DNA of 64,000 bases from Amoebidium appalachense. Its lineage: Eukaryota; Ichthyosporea. The position numbers and the translations under genes are program-made. Location of the stretch: the NCBI GenBank assembly GCA_963693365.1, contig CAVNZM010000003.1, positions 9,734,001 through 9,798,000 of the forward strand. The letters are read 5' to 3'. Below, piece after piece: positions 28,330-49,436 of this stretch (position 1 is the stretch's first letter; every line of letters begins with the position of its first letter). The notes below the pieces were generated by a model. It was not told the DNA's origin, ran no database searches, and worked only from the letters and a program-made list of their open reading frames with translations.

Positions 28330-28953
28330 GGTGAGCCTGCTGTATGTGCCTGGGAAGGATTTGCTATTGATACCACTATCCTTTGTATTTCAATCGGTAG
28401 GGGTATAAGTGGTGCTTGTGTATATTTCTGGCCGTGACGATAGACCGTAACGAGACTGGACGTAAAAGCGGAAAAAAAGATAAAAATGGTTCCTCAATGT
28501 TGCCTTTCGTGACTAAATGTGTAAAGTCTGTTGTTTCTTGAGATATCCTGCACTAGTGAAACTTTCGGGCTCTGCGTTTCTTTTTTCGGATTTTCGCTCC
28601 CATATTAATCTGTTTCATTCAGACGATGATGTGAACCAAAACACTTAGTTAGTAACTTAAATAGGTAGCCTATCATGGTAAAAGGCCCATGAGTGCCCAA
28701 ATAGGGCTTTCTTTTGCATGTTGTCACAGTTAACTTCTTCCGGTCAGTACATAAAAGACATACACCATAGTGCAGCAATGTGGTGGCTTGGACGGGTCAC
28801 TGATGCACTTTCACGATTATTTTTAAGGTTGTTAAGTAAAGATGGTATCTGAAAACCACAAGTTTGCGTCCTTGTTGCTATATCTCACCGAATACCGCAC
28901 CCCCTCCCCCCCCCCCCCCCCCCCCGCCCCCTCTCCCCGGCGCCCGGCCCTCC

Positions 28954-29010
<57 letters not shown>

Positions 29011-29677
29011 CCCCTCCCCCCCCCCGCTCCCCCCCCCCCCGGCTTTTCAGTTTCATTAAACTTTGTGCAGGTAGAACTGCGTCCAACAGTGTATGCCCCA
29101 TGACCCACGGCAGGCACATGCATCAGAACAGGTGCACGTGGTGTTGGCTTCCCTTTTCTAGGTCTTTTCTTGGGCAAAAAGAGTTGAGGGGGGGGGAGGG
29201 GGGGGGTCGAGGGGCTACCGTCATCCTATTGACTGCAACGTGGAATTTCTTCATACTCGAAGAACTATGTATGATGCCTGACACCAGTCCGCCATCCACT
29301 ATATGGTTATTTGTCCAGCACGATGATTGGTTTTAAGTCATGCAATCTCGAAATACCTGTACACATGTTTATACACACAGCTGGCAAAACGCGGCTTCCG
29401 GCACCAGCTTTCGCTATATATACGGGGCAGAAACGTAATTTCAATTCATAGTAATAGAATTCGTGGTAATAAGAAATAGAAATCAGCGGCTGCCCTGTGA
29501 TAGTGTCGCATTTTGCAACTTTTGATCCTTGTATAACACCTTAAATATTCCCCTGACCGGTGACTGCTATTTAATCGAACAACAACGTCGTGTGATGTAT
29601 ACATATGCACATCATCACGGTGCACAAACAAACACACACACACACACACGTGCACACACACACACATACACACACAC

Positions 29678-29743
<66 letters not shown>

Positions 29744-29814
29744 TACACATACACACACACACGCACACACACGCACACACGTGTGCGCGCACACACGCAC
29801 ACGCGTACACCTAG

Positions 29815-29869
<55 letters not shown>

Positions 29870-29871
29870 GT

Positions 29872-29950
<79 letters not shown>

Positions 29951-30493
29951 CACACACACACAAATACCCATACAAATTGTCCCCTCCTCCGCCCCTCCCT
30001 CCTCCCACCCTCCCCCCCCAGCTCCTCCCACCACCACCATCATTAATTGAAAATGGAAATCAAAACTGAAGGGGAAAAGGTGAGGGATGGGGGATGGAGA
30101 ACCGAGACCCCCCCGAGCGGAGGTGATTGAGGGGTGGGGGGGCTGGGTAAGGGGAGGGGGAGGGGAGGGGGGGGGGGGGGGAGGGGGTGTGGGCAGGGGA
30201 GGGGGGCTGGGCATGGCCTGTGATTCCGGGAGCCTAGGAAATAGTCTGAGGAGTGGCAGAGCAGGGCTCGAATTTTCGTTTCGGCTTATTGGAGGGGCCA
30301 ACTCTTACTTTGGGAATTGCCAAAAAAACTTTGGAAAACCTTCCGGATCCGATGCCGGGTGGTTCCATCCCTCACCCCATTTAAAGCCGAATTTGCTGTG
30401 TGCTGTTTTTTTTAGCGAAGAGTGCGCAGAGAGGTATGAGTTACTGGTCGGTACCCGGTGGCCATAAGAAAGGGGAAGGGGCCGGGGAATGAA

Positions 30494-30532
<39 letters not shown>

Positions 30533-30533
30533 G

Positions 30534-30596
<63 letters not shown>

Positions 30597-32472
30597 GTGG
30601 GAGCTGGGAGAGGGAGTGTGCCGTGGTGGACCCGGAGGGGCCGGGTTGCCTCCGGATCATGAGGTGGCCCTTTTTGAATTTCCGCGGAAGGTTGCCAGCC
30701 CAAATAATTTGAGTATTTTGAACGAAAATTGAATATTGTGTGAACTTTAGACACCTTACGAAGCGGGGCACTTGTTGTTTTATCACGAGTACATGTAGGG
30801 GCAGCAGCTGACTGGGTGGTGGTGGTTTCCTATCCCCTTGAACGGTCTTTGGGAAATCGTTCAGCAACTAGTTGGGATATTGCCAAACGCTCTTTGGTAA
30901 TTTCGGCATCTGTTCAGCAGAGGTTCCATGCATTTCCGAAACTTTAACATTAGAGAAAAGGAGTCCTTGATCACCTAAACTAGTACAATGTACCGTCATT
31001 TCGGGCCCTGCTCCCCCCCCCCCCCCCCCCCCCCCTCCCCCCCCTCCCCTCCCCCCGGGGCCCCCACCCCATCGGCCCACCCACCCGTCTGAGCAGGTCG
31101 GTCCCCCCCTCCCCTCCTCCCCACCCCCTCCCCTCCCCTCCTTCCCCCTCATTTTCAACTCAAAAATGCCTAACCCTATTAACGCAAAAGTCCGCCCTTC
31201 CCACGTCGAGTCATCGAGCCCAGATCTAGATGCATGTACAACAGCCTACCTCTCCCCACTGCATACATTAGATCCCTGTATGGCACAGCGAGGCTGCAGC
31301 ATAGGGCCCTCCCCCCTCCCTCCCGCCCTGCAATATAGGAGGCTTCCCCCCCCCCCCCCCTCCCCCCTCCCCCCCGTTCCTTTCCATCCGGCCAGGGTCA
31401 TTGGTTCTAAACACCGCTGCTGAGCTACATAACTGGCGTTGCTATCTGGTTGTAACGGGGCTTTTAAAATATAGTAATATATATATTTTTTTTTATGGCC
31501 ACCCAGAAGAAGAATGATTTGGCAACAGGTAGCAAATAAAACCGGTAAAAAGGAAAGACAAACACACCCTCGCACAGGTCTCCCCATGACCCCCCCCCCC
31601 CCCCCCCTCCTCCCCCCTCCCCCCCCCCCCCCTCCCCCCCCCCCCCCCCCCCTTCCCCCCCCCTTCCCCACCTTTTCCCCTACTGCTTTTCCTGGTTCGG
31701 TCCATCCGATACATGGATGCCAAATAGAAATACTCAGGGAGCTCGAGGAAAAGATGGAAACCAAACGGGAGGACTGAAAAAAATGAATAAACACTGAAAC
31801 CTACAGCCAGCAGTGGGGACTCCTGGGGAGCGCTCAGGGATTGACAATGCTCAAGGAGCTTCACTTCAAATCAACTTGAAGGCTTCTCAGCCGGCGCCGG
31901 CCTCTTTGAAATATTCCATTCATTATTGCATTCATTTTCCGGCCTTCCCCTTCCATAAATTGCACCACAAACATAAACTTTCCCAGGAGGTTAACTTGGG
32001 GAACATTCCCGATGCTGCCTGCAGCAGGAGCTCAAATTTAATCCGATATCATGCAGAACTTTTTCGGCAAACTTTCAGTGGAATATTCGATCTAAATATA
32101 GTTGGGCACGTTCGAAGTCCATCATGACGTGTTGAAGCTTGCATACGTTCTTCTGGCAATTCCGAACATGACCAGTGGGCAGCACTGACGGGGTGCATGC
32201 AGTGGACGAGATTCGCTTGTATGATATGTGTCTGTGCACATGTGTGTGTGTGCACGTGTGCGTGTGTGTGTGTGTGTGTGTGCGTGGGGCAGGGGTGCAC
32301 TGGTGGTGGTGGTGGTGGTGGTGGGGGGGGCGGCGGGACAAGAGCGGTTGAATGTGTTATGTTCGCGGGGAGGAAAGGAGAGAGGGGGTGGGTGGGTGGT
32401 GGTGGTGGTGGGGGGGGGGGGGGGGGGGGGGGGGGGGAGGAGGAGGATGGCATCTCCGGGGCCGGGGAAGGT

Positions 32473-32518
<46 letters not shown>

Positions 32519-33029
32519 CTACCAGTACCAGATCTAGCTAGAGAAATAGCTCTTGGATAGCTTGCCGCGTGGGCAATCAGGGGCCTACATGGAAAACTGA
32601 GTCTCGGAGACATGTTGAGAAGCATATACACAGAAGATGCCTCAAGAAAACTCGAGAAGAACCGCTCATCAGGTGGTGTTGGGTAGTTGCCATGTTGGGC
32701 GCAGCACAAAGTGGAGCGATCGGATTGGCGCAATCTCACCAAATCATTTGGACTCTTTTCTGGAGCCAATCGCCTCGAGTGTCTACATAACTTACATTAT
32801 GTCATACATACAATAGTACTGTTCAACACTTTTCAGAATATACCCACTGGCGCAGCCATTATTTCATAGTTGGAGAGAAATTGAAGGCAAACTAAAATTA
32901 TAATTATATATCAGCCCGAGTCTTGACAAGCTGTTTGCAGAGCAATGAGCAAACCGAAGAACAGCCTCTTGATTTCAAGAGCAGCTTAGCCTTGTGCAGG
33001 CGACCAATCCAAAATCATACTTCAAACTG
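28181..33029. other. Intergenic region rich in simple repeats
   Basis: No gene is supported. It contains G-runs (28226-28249, 28299-28326), (CA)n (28960-29006, 29633-29800, 29815-29950), a G-rich block with a run of roughly 100 G (30497-30595), C-tracts (31013-31035, 31590-31670), GT/GGT-rich sequence and G-runs (32240-32516), and ordinary unique sequence at 28430-28880, 29230-29600, 30220-30470, 30640-31000, 31800-32210 and 32560-33000. The open frames are low-complexity. Confidence 0.55.
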
Positions 33030-33093
33030 AGCCAATCAGAATGCGCTCACGTTTGTGATTGGCTGCTTGCGCCAAGTGTAGGGACTATATAAA
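33030..33093 (+). promoter_or_regulatory. Promoter with paired CCAAT boxes and a TATA box
   Basis: AGCCAATCA (33030-33038) and its exact complement TGATTGGCT (33056-33064) form an inverted pair. TATATAAA lies at 33086-33093, 145 bp before the alcohol dehydrogenase ATG. Another CCAAT (33004-33008) lies just upstream. Inverted CCAAT motifs are typical NF-Y-type sites, and the TATA box fixes the likely transcription start near 33115-33125. Confidence 0.7.
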
Positions 33094-33237
33094 CACCAGT
33101 CAGCGAGTCCACAAATGTCATTCCAAACAGTCAAGCTTTCCAAAGCGAAACCCTGATACACAACGCATCACTTCACAGTGAAAAAACGCCAAAAAATCAA
33201 CAGAAATCCTTCCAAAACCCACCGAAAATCTCCCAAA

Positions 33238-34299
33238 ATGGCACCCATCCCCACCACCATGAAAGCCGCTGTTGTCGAGCGCGCCGGCCACATTGTCGTC
33301 AAGGACGTCCCCGTACCGGAGCCCAAATACGGCGAAGTACTTATCAAGGTCATCACCTCGGGTGTGTGCCACACAGACCTGCACGTGCTAGACGGTGACT
33401 GGGATAACGCCAAGCCCACCTACCCAGTTATCCCGGGCCACGAGGCAGCCGGTGTTGTTGTCAAGCTGGGAGAGGGTGTAACAACGCTCAAAATCGGCGA
33501 CCGTGTGGGAAGCGCTTGGCTGCACGACAGCTGCATGTCATGCGAACACTGCCTGGCTGGGTGGGAGACAGTCTGTGCCCAACAACACCAAACAGGGTTT
33601 GCAGCCGATGGTGGTTTTGCCGAATACTGCGTTGCGCGTGCTGACTTTGTCGGTCGTATTCCCGACAAGTTGGAAAATGCTGCAGCCTCCCCCATTCTTT
33701 GCGCCGGTGTGACGACCTACAAAGGTTTAAAGGAAACCAAAGTGCGGCCGCTGCAGTGGGTGGCAATCCACGGTGCAAGCGGTGGACTGGGTCACGTGGC
33801 CGTGCAGTATGCTAAGGCCATGGGCATGAAGGTGCTTGCAATTGACTTTGGCGCAGACAGAGTTAAGTATTGCTTGGAGGCTTTGGGTGCAGATGCGGGT
33901 GTGGATGCTAAGGACGGCGATGTGGTGGCTAAGGTGCATGCGGCTGTACCCGGTGGCCCGCATGGTGTTCTGATTGTGGCCCCGGCCCTTGCCGCGTACG
34001 AACAGGCGGCGCTGTACGTGCGTGCCCGCGGAACGGTTGTAGGTATCTCTCTGCCCGCTGGAGAGTTTAAGGTTAACCCTGTGGATATGATTTTGTATGC
34101 AAAGACGATTAAGGGCTCGATTGTGGGCACGCGTCTGGATCTGCAGGAGGCTTTGGATATTGCGGCCGAGGGCTGTGTGAAGAGTCACCTGATTGAGGAC
34201 AAGTTGGAGAATGTGCCTAAGATCTTAAAGGACCTTAAGGATGGAAAGATTAAGGGGCGTGTGGTTCTGCGTATGGCACCAGACACCTGTGCATGCTAG
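33238..34299 (+). CDS. Zinc-dependent alcohol dehydrogenase, intronless
   Basis: This medium-chain dehydrogenase interconverts alcohols and aldehydes with NAD(H). The product is 353 aa, close to yeast ADH1 (about 348). The start is the ATG in AAAATGGCA at 33238; the frame is open upstream but has no earlier ATG. Catalytic zinc ligands are C44 (GVCHTD), H68 (GHEAAG) and C155. The structural zinc site has C99, C102, C105 and C113. The nucleotide-binding glycine motif is GASGGLG (179-185), followed by D/R residues expected for NAD preference. No targeting or membrane segment is visible. It is the only complete gene here without introns, and its coding region lacks simple repeats, which would fit late acquisition or retroposition. 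An AATAAA at 34587-34592 may be the polyadenylation signal. Confidence 0.95.
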   Translation: MAPIPTTMKAAVVERAGHIVVKDVPVPEPKYGEVLIKVITSGVCHTDLHVLDGDWDNAKPTYPVIPGHEAAGVVVKLGEGVTTLKIGDRVGSAWLHDSCMSCEHCLAGWETVCAQQHQTGFAADGGFAEYCVARADFVGRIPDKLENAAASPILCAGVTTYKGLKETKVRPLQWVAIHGASGGLGHVAVQYAKAMGMKVLAIDFGADRVKYCLEALGADAGVDAKDGDVVAKVHAAVPGGPHGVLIVAPALAAYEQAALYVRARGTVVGISLPAGEFKVNPVDMILYAKTIKGSIVGTRLDLQEALDIAAEGCVKSHLIEDKLENVPKILKDLKDGKIKGRVVLRMAPDTCAC

Positions 34300-34858
34300 A
34301 AACAATTAGGTCGAATTTCGATTTAAAATCAAGGTTCAGAATTTTGGGCATACATATGCGCAGTGTCACCAGTTTTTTTGTTTGTTTTTTTTGCACTAGT
34401 GGGCGGTAATTAGTTAGATATCTGGTTTTGTTTTCCAATCGCTAAGCATGCTTTGTATATGACAATAATGTACATACACCTTATGTTGAATTTGAAAATA
34501 GGGAGTGTTTGTAGCACTTCTCGTAGTTTAGAACAAAACTTTAAGGCAGGGAATTCAAGATGCTATTATTAGTGAGTTAGAAAGCGAATAAAAAAAATAA
34601 TGCGGCAAAACTAGTCTGGATCTGTAATTTTTACGTCAACCACAACGGCTACAACATGCCATCACATGCTGTTATGAAGATTTTCTTAGACGTGCTGTTT
34701 TTGGAAATCACTGGCTTTCTGAGGGGGGGCCCGGGGCTAGAGTGCACTTTTTCAAATGGAAGCACACATGCACAACCTGCACGTCAAATCACATTTTTAA
34801 CTATTTCCATTCACACACCTAAGAACTCAATTGCAATAAGTACTACATTGAGCCATCA

Positions 34859-34892
<34 letters not shown>

Positions 34893-35558
34893 AGGAGGCC
34901 TAATCTCAAAGGCCAGGAGTCCGCGGCAAAGTGAACCGGTGCTACAAAAGGCCATCTATTATGGTACCGTAACTCCCACCACCAGCATGCACACTACACG
35001 ACCAAAGTAAAAGTTGAAATTTAACCACACTGTCTCTCGTCCCCTCCCCTCCCAGATAAAAAGAGGGGGAGAGGGTGGGGGGACACCTCAGCGTAGCTCG
35101 AGAGAGAGACGAGAGCTCGAGGGGGGGGCCCGGGAACTCGAGAGAGAGCTCGAGGGGGGGGGAGGGGGGGGGGGGGGGGGGGGGGGGGGAGACAGAGCGT
35201 GCGCGTGCGCATGCGCACCAATCGCGAGTCTCAATGGGAGAGTTAGAGGGGTAGATGTGGTGTGCCACGAAGCACACGCGGTTGAGAATCTCTTACCCTA
35301 TGAACCAATGATATGGATGTAATGATTACCATATATGGATAGCCTAGCTGAGCCCTGATCCCAGAGTACATGTATGACCGTCACTTCTGAGCGGGTCTCA
35401 GTTGTCAGTTGATATCAGTTGGACACAGGCACACATGAGGTCTTGCATTAAAGATGGGTCACAGGTTGAGACATAACCCGAGACTCTATTAAGAGCACAT
35501 AGCACACAGACCACAACAGAGAACCCACCGAGGACCACATACAGACATATAACATAAC

Positions 35559-35610
<52 letters not shown>

Positions 35611-36019
35611 TCAACATCGTGGCGCCCCTTGACCGAACACCCAATCCCATATGATAGGGAGGCTCGGAGACTAGTACTGTGTAGGGTGGTCACCCGGTGA
35701 TGACTTCACCCCGGGGCTCACCTGGAGTTGATTGACCCGCAGCAAATCTATTCGATCTATTTTGTGTTCTTTGGCGCCACTCCGGATGGCCGCACAGTTA
35801 GAGGGAGGGAAGCAAGGGTGAGTGTGTTTACACAATAATGAGCACGCAAGTTCAGAATCTGTAGCTAACAGGTCCGATCCAGTTCTGTGTGTAAGGCAGA
35901 TACGGCGCTAGAATGTATACCATGATGCCATAAGTACTCGTATATGTGAAGAACCTTCAGGGTTTTATATCCAAATCCGAGCAGCACAATTTAGGCAGTA
36001 CACATCGCTTAAATGTTTT

Positions 36020-36059
<40 letters not shown>

Positions 36060-36428
36060 CCCCCCCCCCTCCCCCCCACCTCCCCAGCTCACACATTTAC
36101 GTCGGGAAGCGACAAATTACCATAGTAAGGGGGGGGGTAAATAAAAAGAAGTCACACCTATCCACTGTGTGCCCGTTTTCTTTGTTTCGACTGCACACCT
36201 GGCCTACAACGCAGATAAATAGTGACAGGTGCACCTAACACTTTTAGTAAGATAAAACCTGCATTTATTATAGTAGATAAACCCAGCCAACACCAACCAG
36301 GCGGGACTAGCTCGTGGAACTCTTGTAAAACTATGATGTGTGGTTAATCGGACAACAACAACTTTTTGGGACAAAATGTTTCGGCCCGTCTATAGATTCA
36401 ACAGTATTACGGCAAAAACCCGTAAAAG

Positions 36429-36461
<33 letters not shown>

Positions 36462-36769
36462 ACCAAAACCCCAATCAACTTTCAATCCAAAGCACACAGC
36501 CCACCTACACAACTCGAGCCTCAATTTCTCGCAGTAGCGAGAATTCCCTTGCAGTTTACAGTTCTTCAACAAAACCCGGAAAAAAAAAAAAAAAAGAAAA
36601 AAAAAAGGCCCATCGATCCACGGCACATCCTAACCTGATCCCCACACCCTATGCACTCTATTTTTTCCATATTGCATTTCATATAGATCGGGGCATCAGA
36701 CTGGGCTAAGAACGGATACATAGTACAGTTGCCATAGACACGGCGAGATAGTCGCAGAGATAGCTCTAC
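34300..36769. other. Intergenic region after alcohol dehydrogenase
   Basis: No gene is recognised. 34300-34860 is AT-rich 3' flank with AATAAA at 34587. C-runs lie at 34861-34890, 36024-36055 and 36429-36461. A stretch at 35093-35190 repeats GAGCTCGAG and CTCGAGAGAGAG around G-runs. A (GA)n run lies at 35563-35607. A 55-bp block at 35722-35777 resembles sequence beside the reverse transcriptase at 47412-47464. Confidence 0.5.
35722..35777. repeat. Short dispersed repeat shared with the reverse-transcriptase flank
   Basis: GGAGTTGATTGACCCGC followed by CTATTCGATCTATTTTGTG and TTTGGCGCCA matches 47412-47464 with a few substitutions. Both copies lie downstream of a (GA)n array (35563-35607 and 47114-47336). 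It may be part of a retroelement 5' region. Confidence 0.55.
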
Positions 36770-36955
36770 CGAATATTCAACGAGATATACCAAACACGAA
36801 AAAAATTCTATCCGTAGGATTTGTAAACACTTGACACGCACAACACTCTACAATGCATTACAGCCTATGCCCGTAGCCACCACAGAAAGCACAGGTTGCT
36901 TGGTGTCTATTCTCACCACCTGCCTGTCTGCCTGTATGTTCCACACCCACATACC
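36770..36955 (-). pseudogene. Partial duplicate of the last exon and 3' flank of the RING-WD40 gene
   Basis: This stretch repeats 36957-37110 in the same orientation. On the minus strand it reads VWNIQADRQ..., then RIDTKQPVLSVVAT and a TAG stop, parallel to VWDIQAGKQ... and DTKQPVLSMVAT of the real last exon. The frame is still open, but the first half of the exon and its acceptor are missing. It is a tandem duplicate of the gene's 3' end. Confidence 0.75.
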
Positions 36956-37013
36956 ACCCGAATATCCCACGAGATTTACACCAAAACACGAAATTTACAG
37001 CGTAGTATGAACT

Positions 37014-45514
<8,501 letters not shown>

Positions 45515-45620
45515 GGCTGAGGTGGACACACCGGTGTGTGCGTGTGGAGTGGATAAAAGGGCACAAAAACTAGGCTATATACAGTGCATCGTGTTGTTTT
45601 ATATCACTGTGGCCATGAGT
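45515..45620 (-). promoter_or_regulatory. Possible promoter of the RING-WD40 gene
   Basis: On the minus strand GTATATAGCC (plus 45573-45582) lies about 60 bp before the ATG at 45514, and GATATAAAA lies slightly further upstream (plus 45598-45606). The start codon context is GCCATGG. No initiator can be fixed. Confidence 0.35.
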
Positions 45621-45807
45621 GGAATACGTAAGAGAAAGCACTAATGCTCTAACTGAGTAGTTGTGGCCAAACTTTGGGCGACGTTCACGCCGACGGAAAC
45701 GAAGTAACGAAGTAACGGTCAAAAATGTACCGCCAAATTGGTTGTCGGGTCGGATCACAAAACCGGGTCAGAACCAAACTTTTCGGGCCGGGTCAAACTA
45801 TCGAGCC

Positions 45808-45843
<36 letters not shown>

Positions 45844-47113
45844 TAAAAAAAAAAAAAAAAAAAAAAAAAGAAACGTAAAAGAAAAAGAAAAGGGACAGGG
45901 GTAGAATGTACAGTGCACTGTCTGTTTTTTATTCTGTTGGGCGGCTAGCCATGCATGTGCAAATTGGCAAAGGACGAGTGATCATGACGCGGCGATGGCC
46001 ATTAATATATATATTAATATTAATATTGATATGCATGGCCATGGCCATAGCAAACCATGTGCACCTCGCAGGGCAGTGTGTGGCATATTTTTTCAATTGA
46101 ACAGGTGTAAATATTATGGCTGAAAATTCACTGGTGAAGCCACCATCTGTTGCATAAATCTTGTATGCATGATTCTTTTGTGCATCATGATCTTGAGTCC
46201 CCCGGGCCCCCCCCCCCTCCCCCCCCCCCCCCCCCCCCCCCCCCTCCCCCGGCCCCCTCCCCCCCCCTCCACCTCCCCCTCCCCCCCTCCTCCCCCGGTG
46301 CCGTTTTTTTCCACAGGCAACGCACCCACACCACAGGGAACTTTGTATCTCAGGCGTGCACTAGATCAGCCTAATATGTACACGAATAGTCTATCGTATA
46401 CGTACTTACGGGTTCAGGCATGCATGCATGCACACATGTGATCACATGAGCATGCACAAAAATGCACTCACACATGTATGTACACCCACAGGGACCCGTA
46501 TGACTCACATGGCGTCAATCGTAATAAATCTCACCTCAATAATCGCATATCCCTATATCGAATTTTTCTCCGGTTCCATGGCCCCTTGGCACGTTTTCTG
46601 TGCGTGAATCTGTGTGTTTGTATGTGTGTGTGTGACGCTGTGGCCATGCACGGGTGGTGGTGTGGAAGGTGAGGTTGACAATGTGTCTGATTTTTTTTTT
46701 TTTTTTTGGCTCATGTGCACATGCCTGTGTGTGTGACTAGTGTGTCTGCTGTTCTCGATCACGGTGTGTGTGTGTTCATGTGTGTATGTGTGTATGCGTG
46801 TGCGTGTGCGTGTGTTTGTGTGTGCGCACGTGTATGCGTGCGTGTGCCTGTGCGTGTGTGCGCACGCAAGCGTGTGTGTGTTTGTGTATGCGTGTGTGTA
46901 TGTTTGAACTGTGTTTCAGTGTTAACGTTTGCCGTACACGTGTGCATGCCTGCAAAAATCCTCTTATGATCATGGTGTGTGTGGGTCATCATCATCTCAA
47001 GGCTTTATAATTCTAAAAGGATACAGTCCAGGAAACTCGTTGCTTCACAGGCTTATATCCCTTGCCCATGCATATATCTATGGACGCAAATCAAGAATTC
47101 TACTCCCTTAAAG

Positions 47114-47161
<48 letters not shown>

Positions 47162-47168
47162 GGGGGGG

Positions 47169-47202
<34 letters not shown>

Positions 47203-47257
47203 CCTAGGAGAGGGGGGAGAGAGGGGTGGGGGGAGGGAGGGGGGGGAGGGAGGGGGG

Positions 47258-47341
<84 letters not shown>

Positions 47342-47489
47342 GGTAGGGAGGGAGGGGGAGAGCCGGAGAAGGAGTCCTCCTTGCCAGGGTGGTGACGCCC
47401 GAAGGCTGTCGGAGTTGATTGGTCCGCGACAGATCTATTCGATCTATTTGTGTTTTTGGCGCCAAGGTTTAGTCCACTGGCTTACGTAA
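45621..47489. other. Intergenic region with (AAT)n, C-tract, GT-rich and (GA)n repeats
   Basis: An (AAT)n run (45809-45843) precedes an A-run. A C-rich block lies at 46198-46297 and GT-rich sequence at 46615-46910. (GA)n and G-runs span 47114-47362. The 47412-47464 block matches 35722-35777. No gene is recognised. Confidence 0.6.
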
Positions 47490-49022
47490 GTGGCCGGGCA
47501 CTATGTAGTACGGGGTGTACCACACTGCATTGGTGTTCTGTTAGAAGCACTCTTGTCTCAAACCTATGGTAGAGCTGTGGTTAATGGGCATCTTTCATAT
47601 GGTTTTGCTCGTACTAGAGGTCTCTTGCAGGGTTCATTGCTTAGCCCCTTTTTGTTTAACCTATTTATAGATGATTTGGCTGTCAAGATTTACGCCGAAA
47701 ACGATGACCCTATTAATAACTTTCCGCCTGCACTTCTCTATGCTGATGATCTGTCCCTCCTTGCCCGTACCCCTAGACGCCTGCAAAGATTGTTCGATGT
47801 AGTGTCAGAGTGGTGCAAGGCAAACCTTATGATCCTTAACATAGACAAATGTGGTGTTCTTGTACCTGATATAGCTAACAATTTACACACATTTACATTA
47901 TCATCTAAACCTGTACCTATAGTTCCAGAATACAAATATCTTGGTGTTCCGGTTGATTCTGTTGGTGTTATGTTTCCCCATATGGTCGAAAAGAGGGTAG
48001 AGTTGGCTCGTAAGCGGTTAGCTTTCTTCTCGGCTAATATTTTTAAAGACACACCCCTCCATCCTTCTATTAGACTTACATTTATTCGCACTTTTGTCTT
48101 CCCGGCATGTGAATATGGTTTACCCCTTCTCGCCGCTTGGATCAAGAAAGAGAGAACTAGAGCGCTTAAACCCTTGGCAAATTTCCTTGAAGCAGAAGTT
48201 GCCTCCTTTCTATCTAACAACTGTTGTAAACCTGGGCCTGTAACGCTCTCGATATATGGTCTGGTCCCAATAGCTGCTAGAGTATCCTATCTCGCGCTGA
48301 AATTCAATAAGCACATAAGCCGCTTAAAGAAGTATTTGCCCTCCCACCCTCTCTTCTCTATCCGACCTGTCCCCTCCTCACCTCCCCCCTCTTTCCTCCC
48401 CTCTCTCTCCCCTTCTCCCCTGGGCACAAATACAAATAAACCCCGCAATAGTGTGTGTGTGACTTTGGACTGCCACTTACTTATTAAACATGTACACAAT
48501 CACAAGATAATCACGCAATATAACAAATGGAAAAAGATACCACACGACACTAGACCCGATGAAAGCATACACCTTGAAAAACTAAGCCTTATGTCTCGTT
48601 TTATATATACTGACCGCCTCAACCATATTGCCAAATATGGCACTCGCAAGTGTATAACACCTAAATACATATTACCTTCCTGTAGAACTGGTCTTTCTCT
48701 AGCTGATGGTATTATTGATCAATTACCACGCTTTTACTGTACACGTGCTATACAGTGGAGATCTAATAAGTATAAGGTGGCATCATTTGCATGCCCAAAC
48801 AACACACACACACACCAGTTTAACCGGTCATGTATCGCCAAATGTAGTTTGATAGACCACATAATACCGCAACACACACACGTCACATTCACAACAGACA
48901 CCCAGAAAGATAGCCTACCTGTAAATTACAACATCCTTGATTTTATACTAAACACGCGTAACTACGACCTGTTTATTAGATGTATTGATTGGCTTGAGAA
49001 ACACATCACTACAAAATTATAG
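47490..49022 (+). pseudogene. 5'-truncated non-LTR (LINE-type) reverse transcriptase
   Basis: The open frame has about 510 codons and no ATG start; a TAA precedes it. It holds the later reverse-transcriptase motifs in order: GLLQGSLLSPFLFNLFIDDL (motif 4), LLYADDLSLLA with the catalytic ADD (motif 5), and EYKYLGV in the thumb region. A long C-terminal region follows with few features apart from Cys/His residues. Motifs 0-3, the endonuclease domain and any first ORF are absent, so the copy is dead on arrival, as usual for LINE insertions. The frame itself is intact, which suggests a young insertion. A (CA)n stretch (49023-49104) and an A-rich tail (49141-49166) follow. Confidence 0.85.
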
Positions 49023-49036
49023 CGCACACACACACA

Positions 49037-49105
<69 letters not shown>

Positions 49106-49130
49106 CCAGCTGATACCGAGTGTCCCGAGG

Positions 49131-49166
49131 GAAGCCCCTTTAAAAAAAAAAAAAAATTAAAATTAA
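49131..49166 (+). repeat. Retroelement tail, left arm of an inverted pair
   Basis: GAAGCCCCTTTAAAAA, an A-run and TTAAAATTAA end the reverse-transcriptase element. The same tail occurs in reverse at 49437-49481. Confidence 0.75.
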
Positions 49167-49171
49167 CCACT

Positions 49172-49253
49172 CATACTCTTTATGTATGGCTTGCATTCTG
49201 CATCGTGTTATCCGTTTGTTCTTGTGTACTTCGTACTTTTTGACGCATTCAAA
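49172..49253 (+). mobile_element. 5'-truncated third copy of the 431-bp element
   Basis: CATACTCTTTATGTATGGCT through TTGACGCATTCAAA is the terminal 82 bp of the element at 59651-60081, with one A fewer before the C-run. It keeps the C-tract end and lacks the rest, the pattern expected of 5' truncation during reverse transcription. Confidence 0.8.
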
Positions 49254-49436
49254 CCCCCCCCCCCGGAATATCCCCTCAGCGGTATATCATGATCACGTAC
49301 ATAGATGTCGGGTGGTGACTATATATCAGGGTTTACTTTCTCTACGAGACACCATAAAGACTACAAGGAGAAATCAATTAGTTGGGGTTCCCCGTTTTTT
49401 TTTTTTTTTTTTTTTTTTTAATTTTTTTTTTTTTTT

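Noticed and set aside
47490-47492. GTG as a real start of the reverse transcriptase
   Set aside because: It is just the first codon after a stop. The protein lacks its N-terminal reverse-transcriptase motifs and is 5'-truncated.
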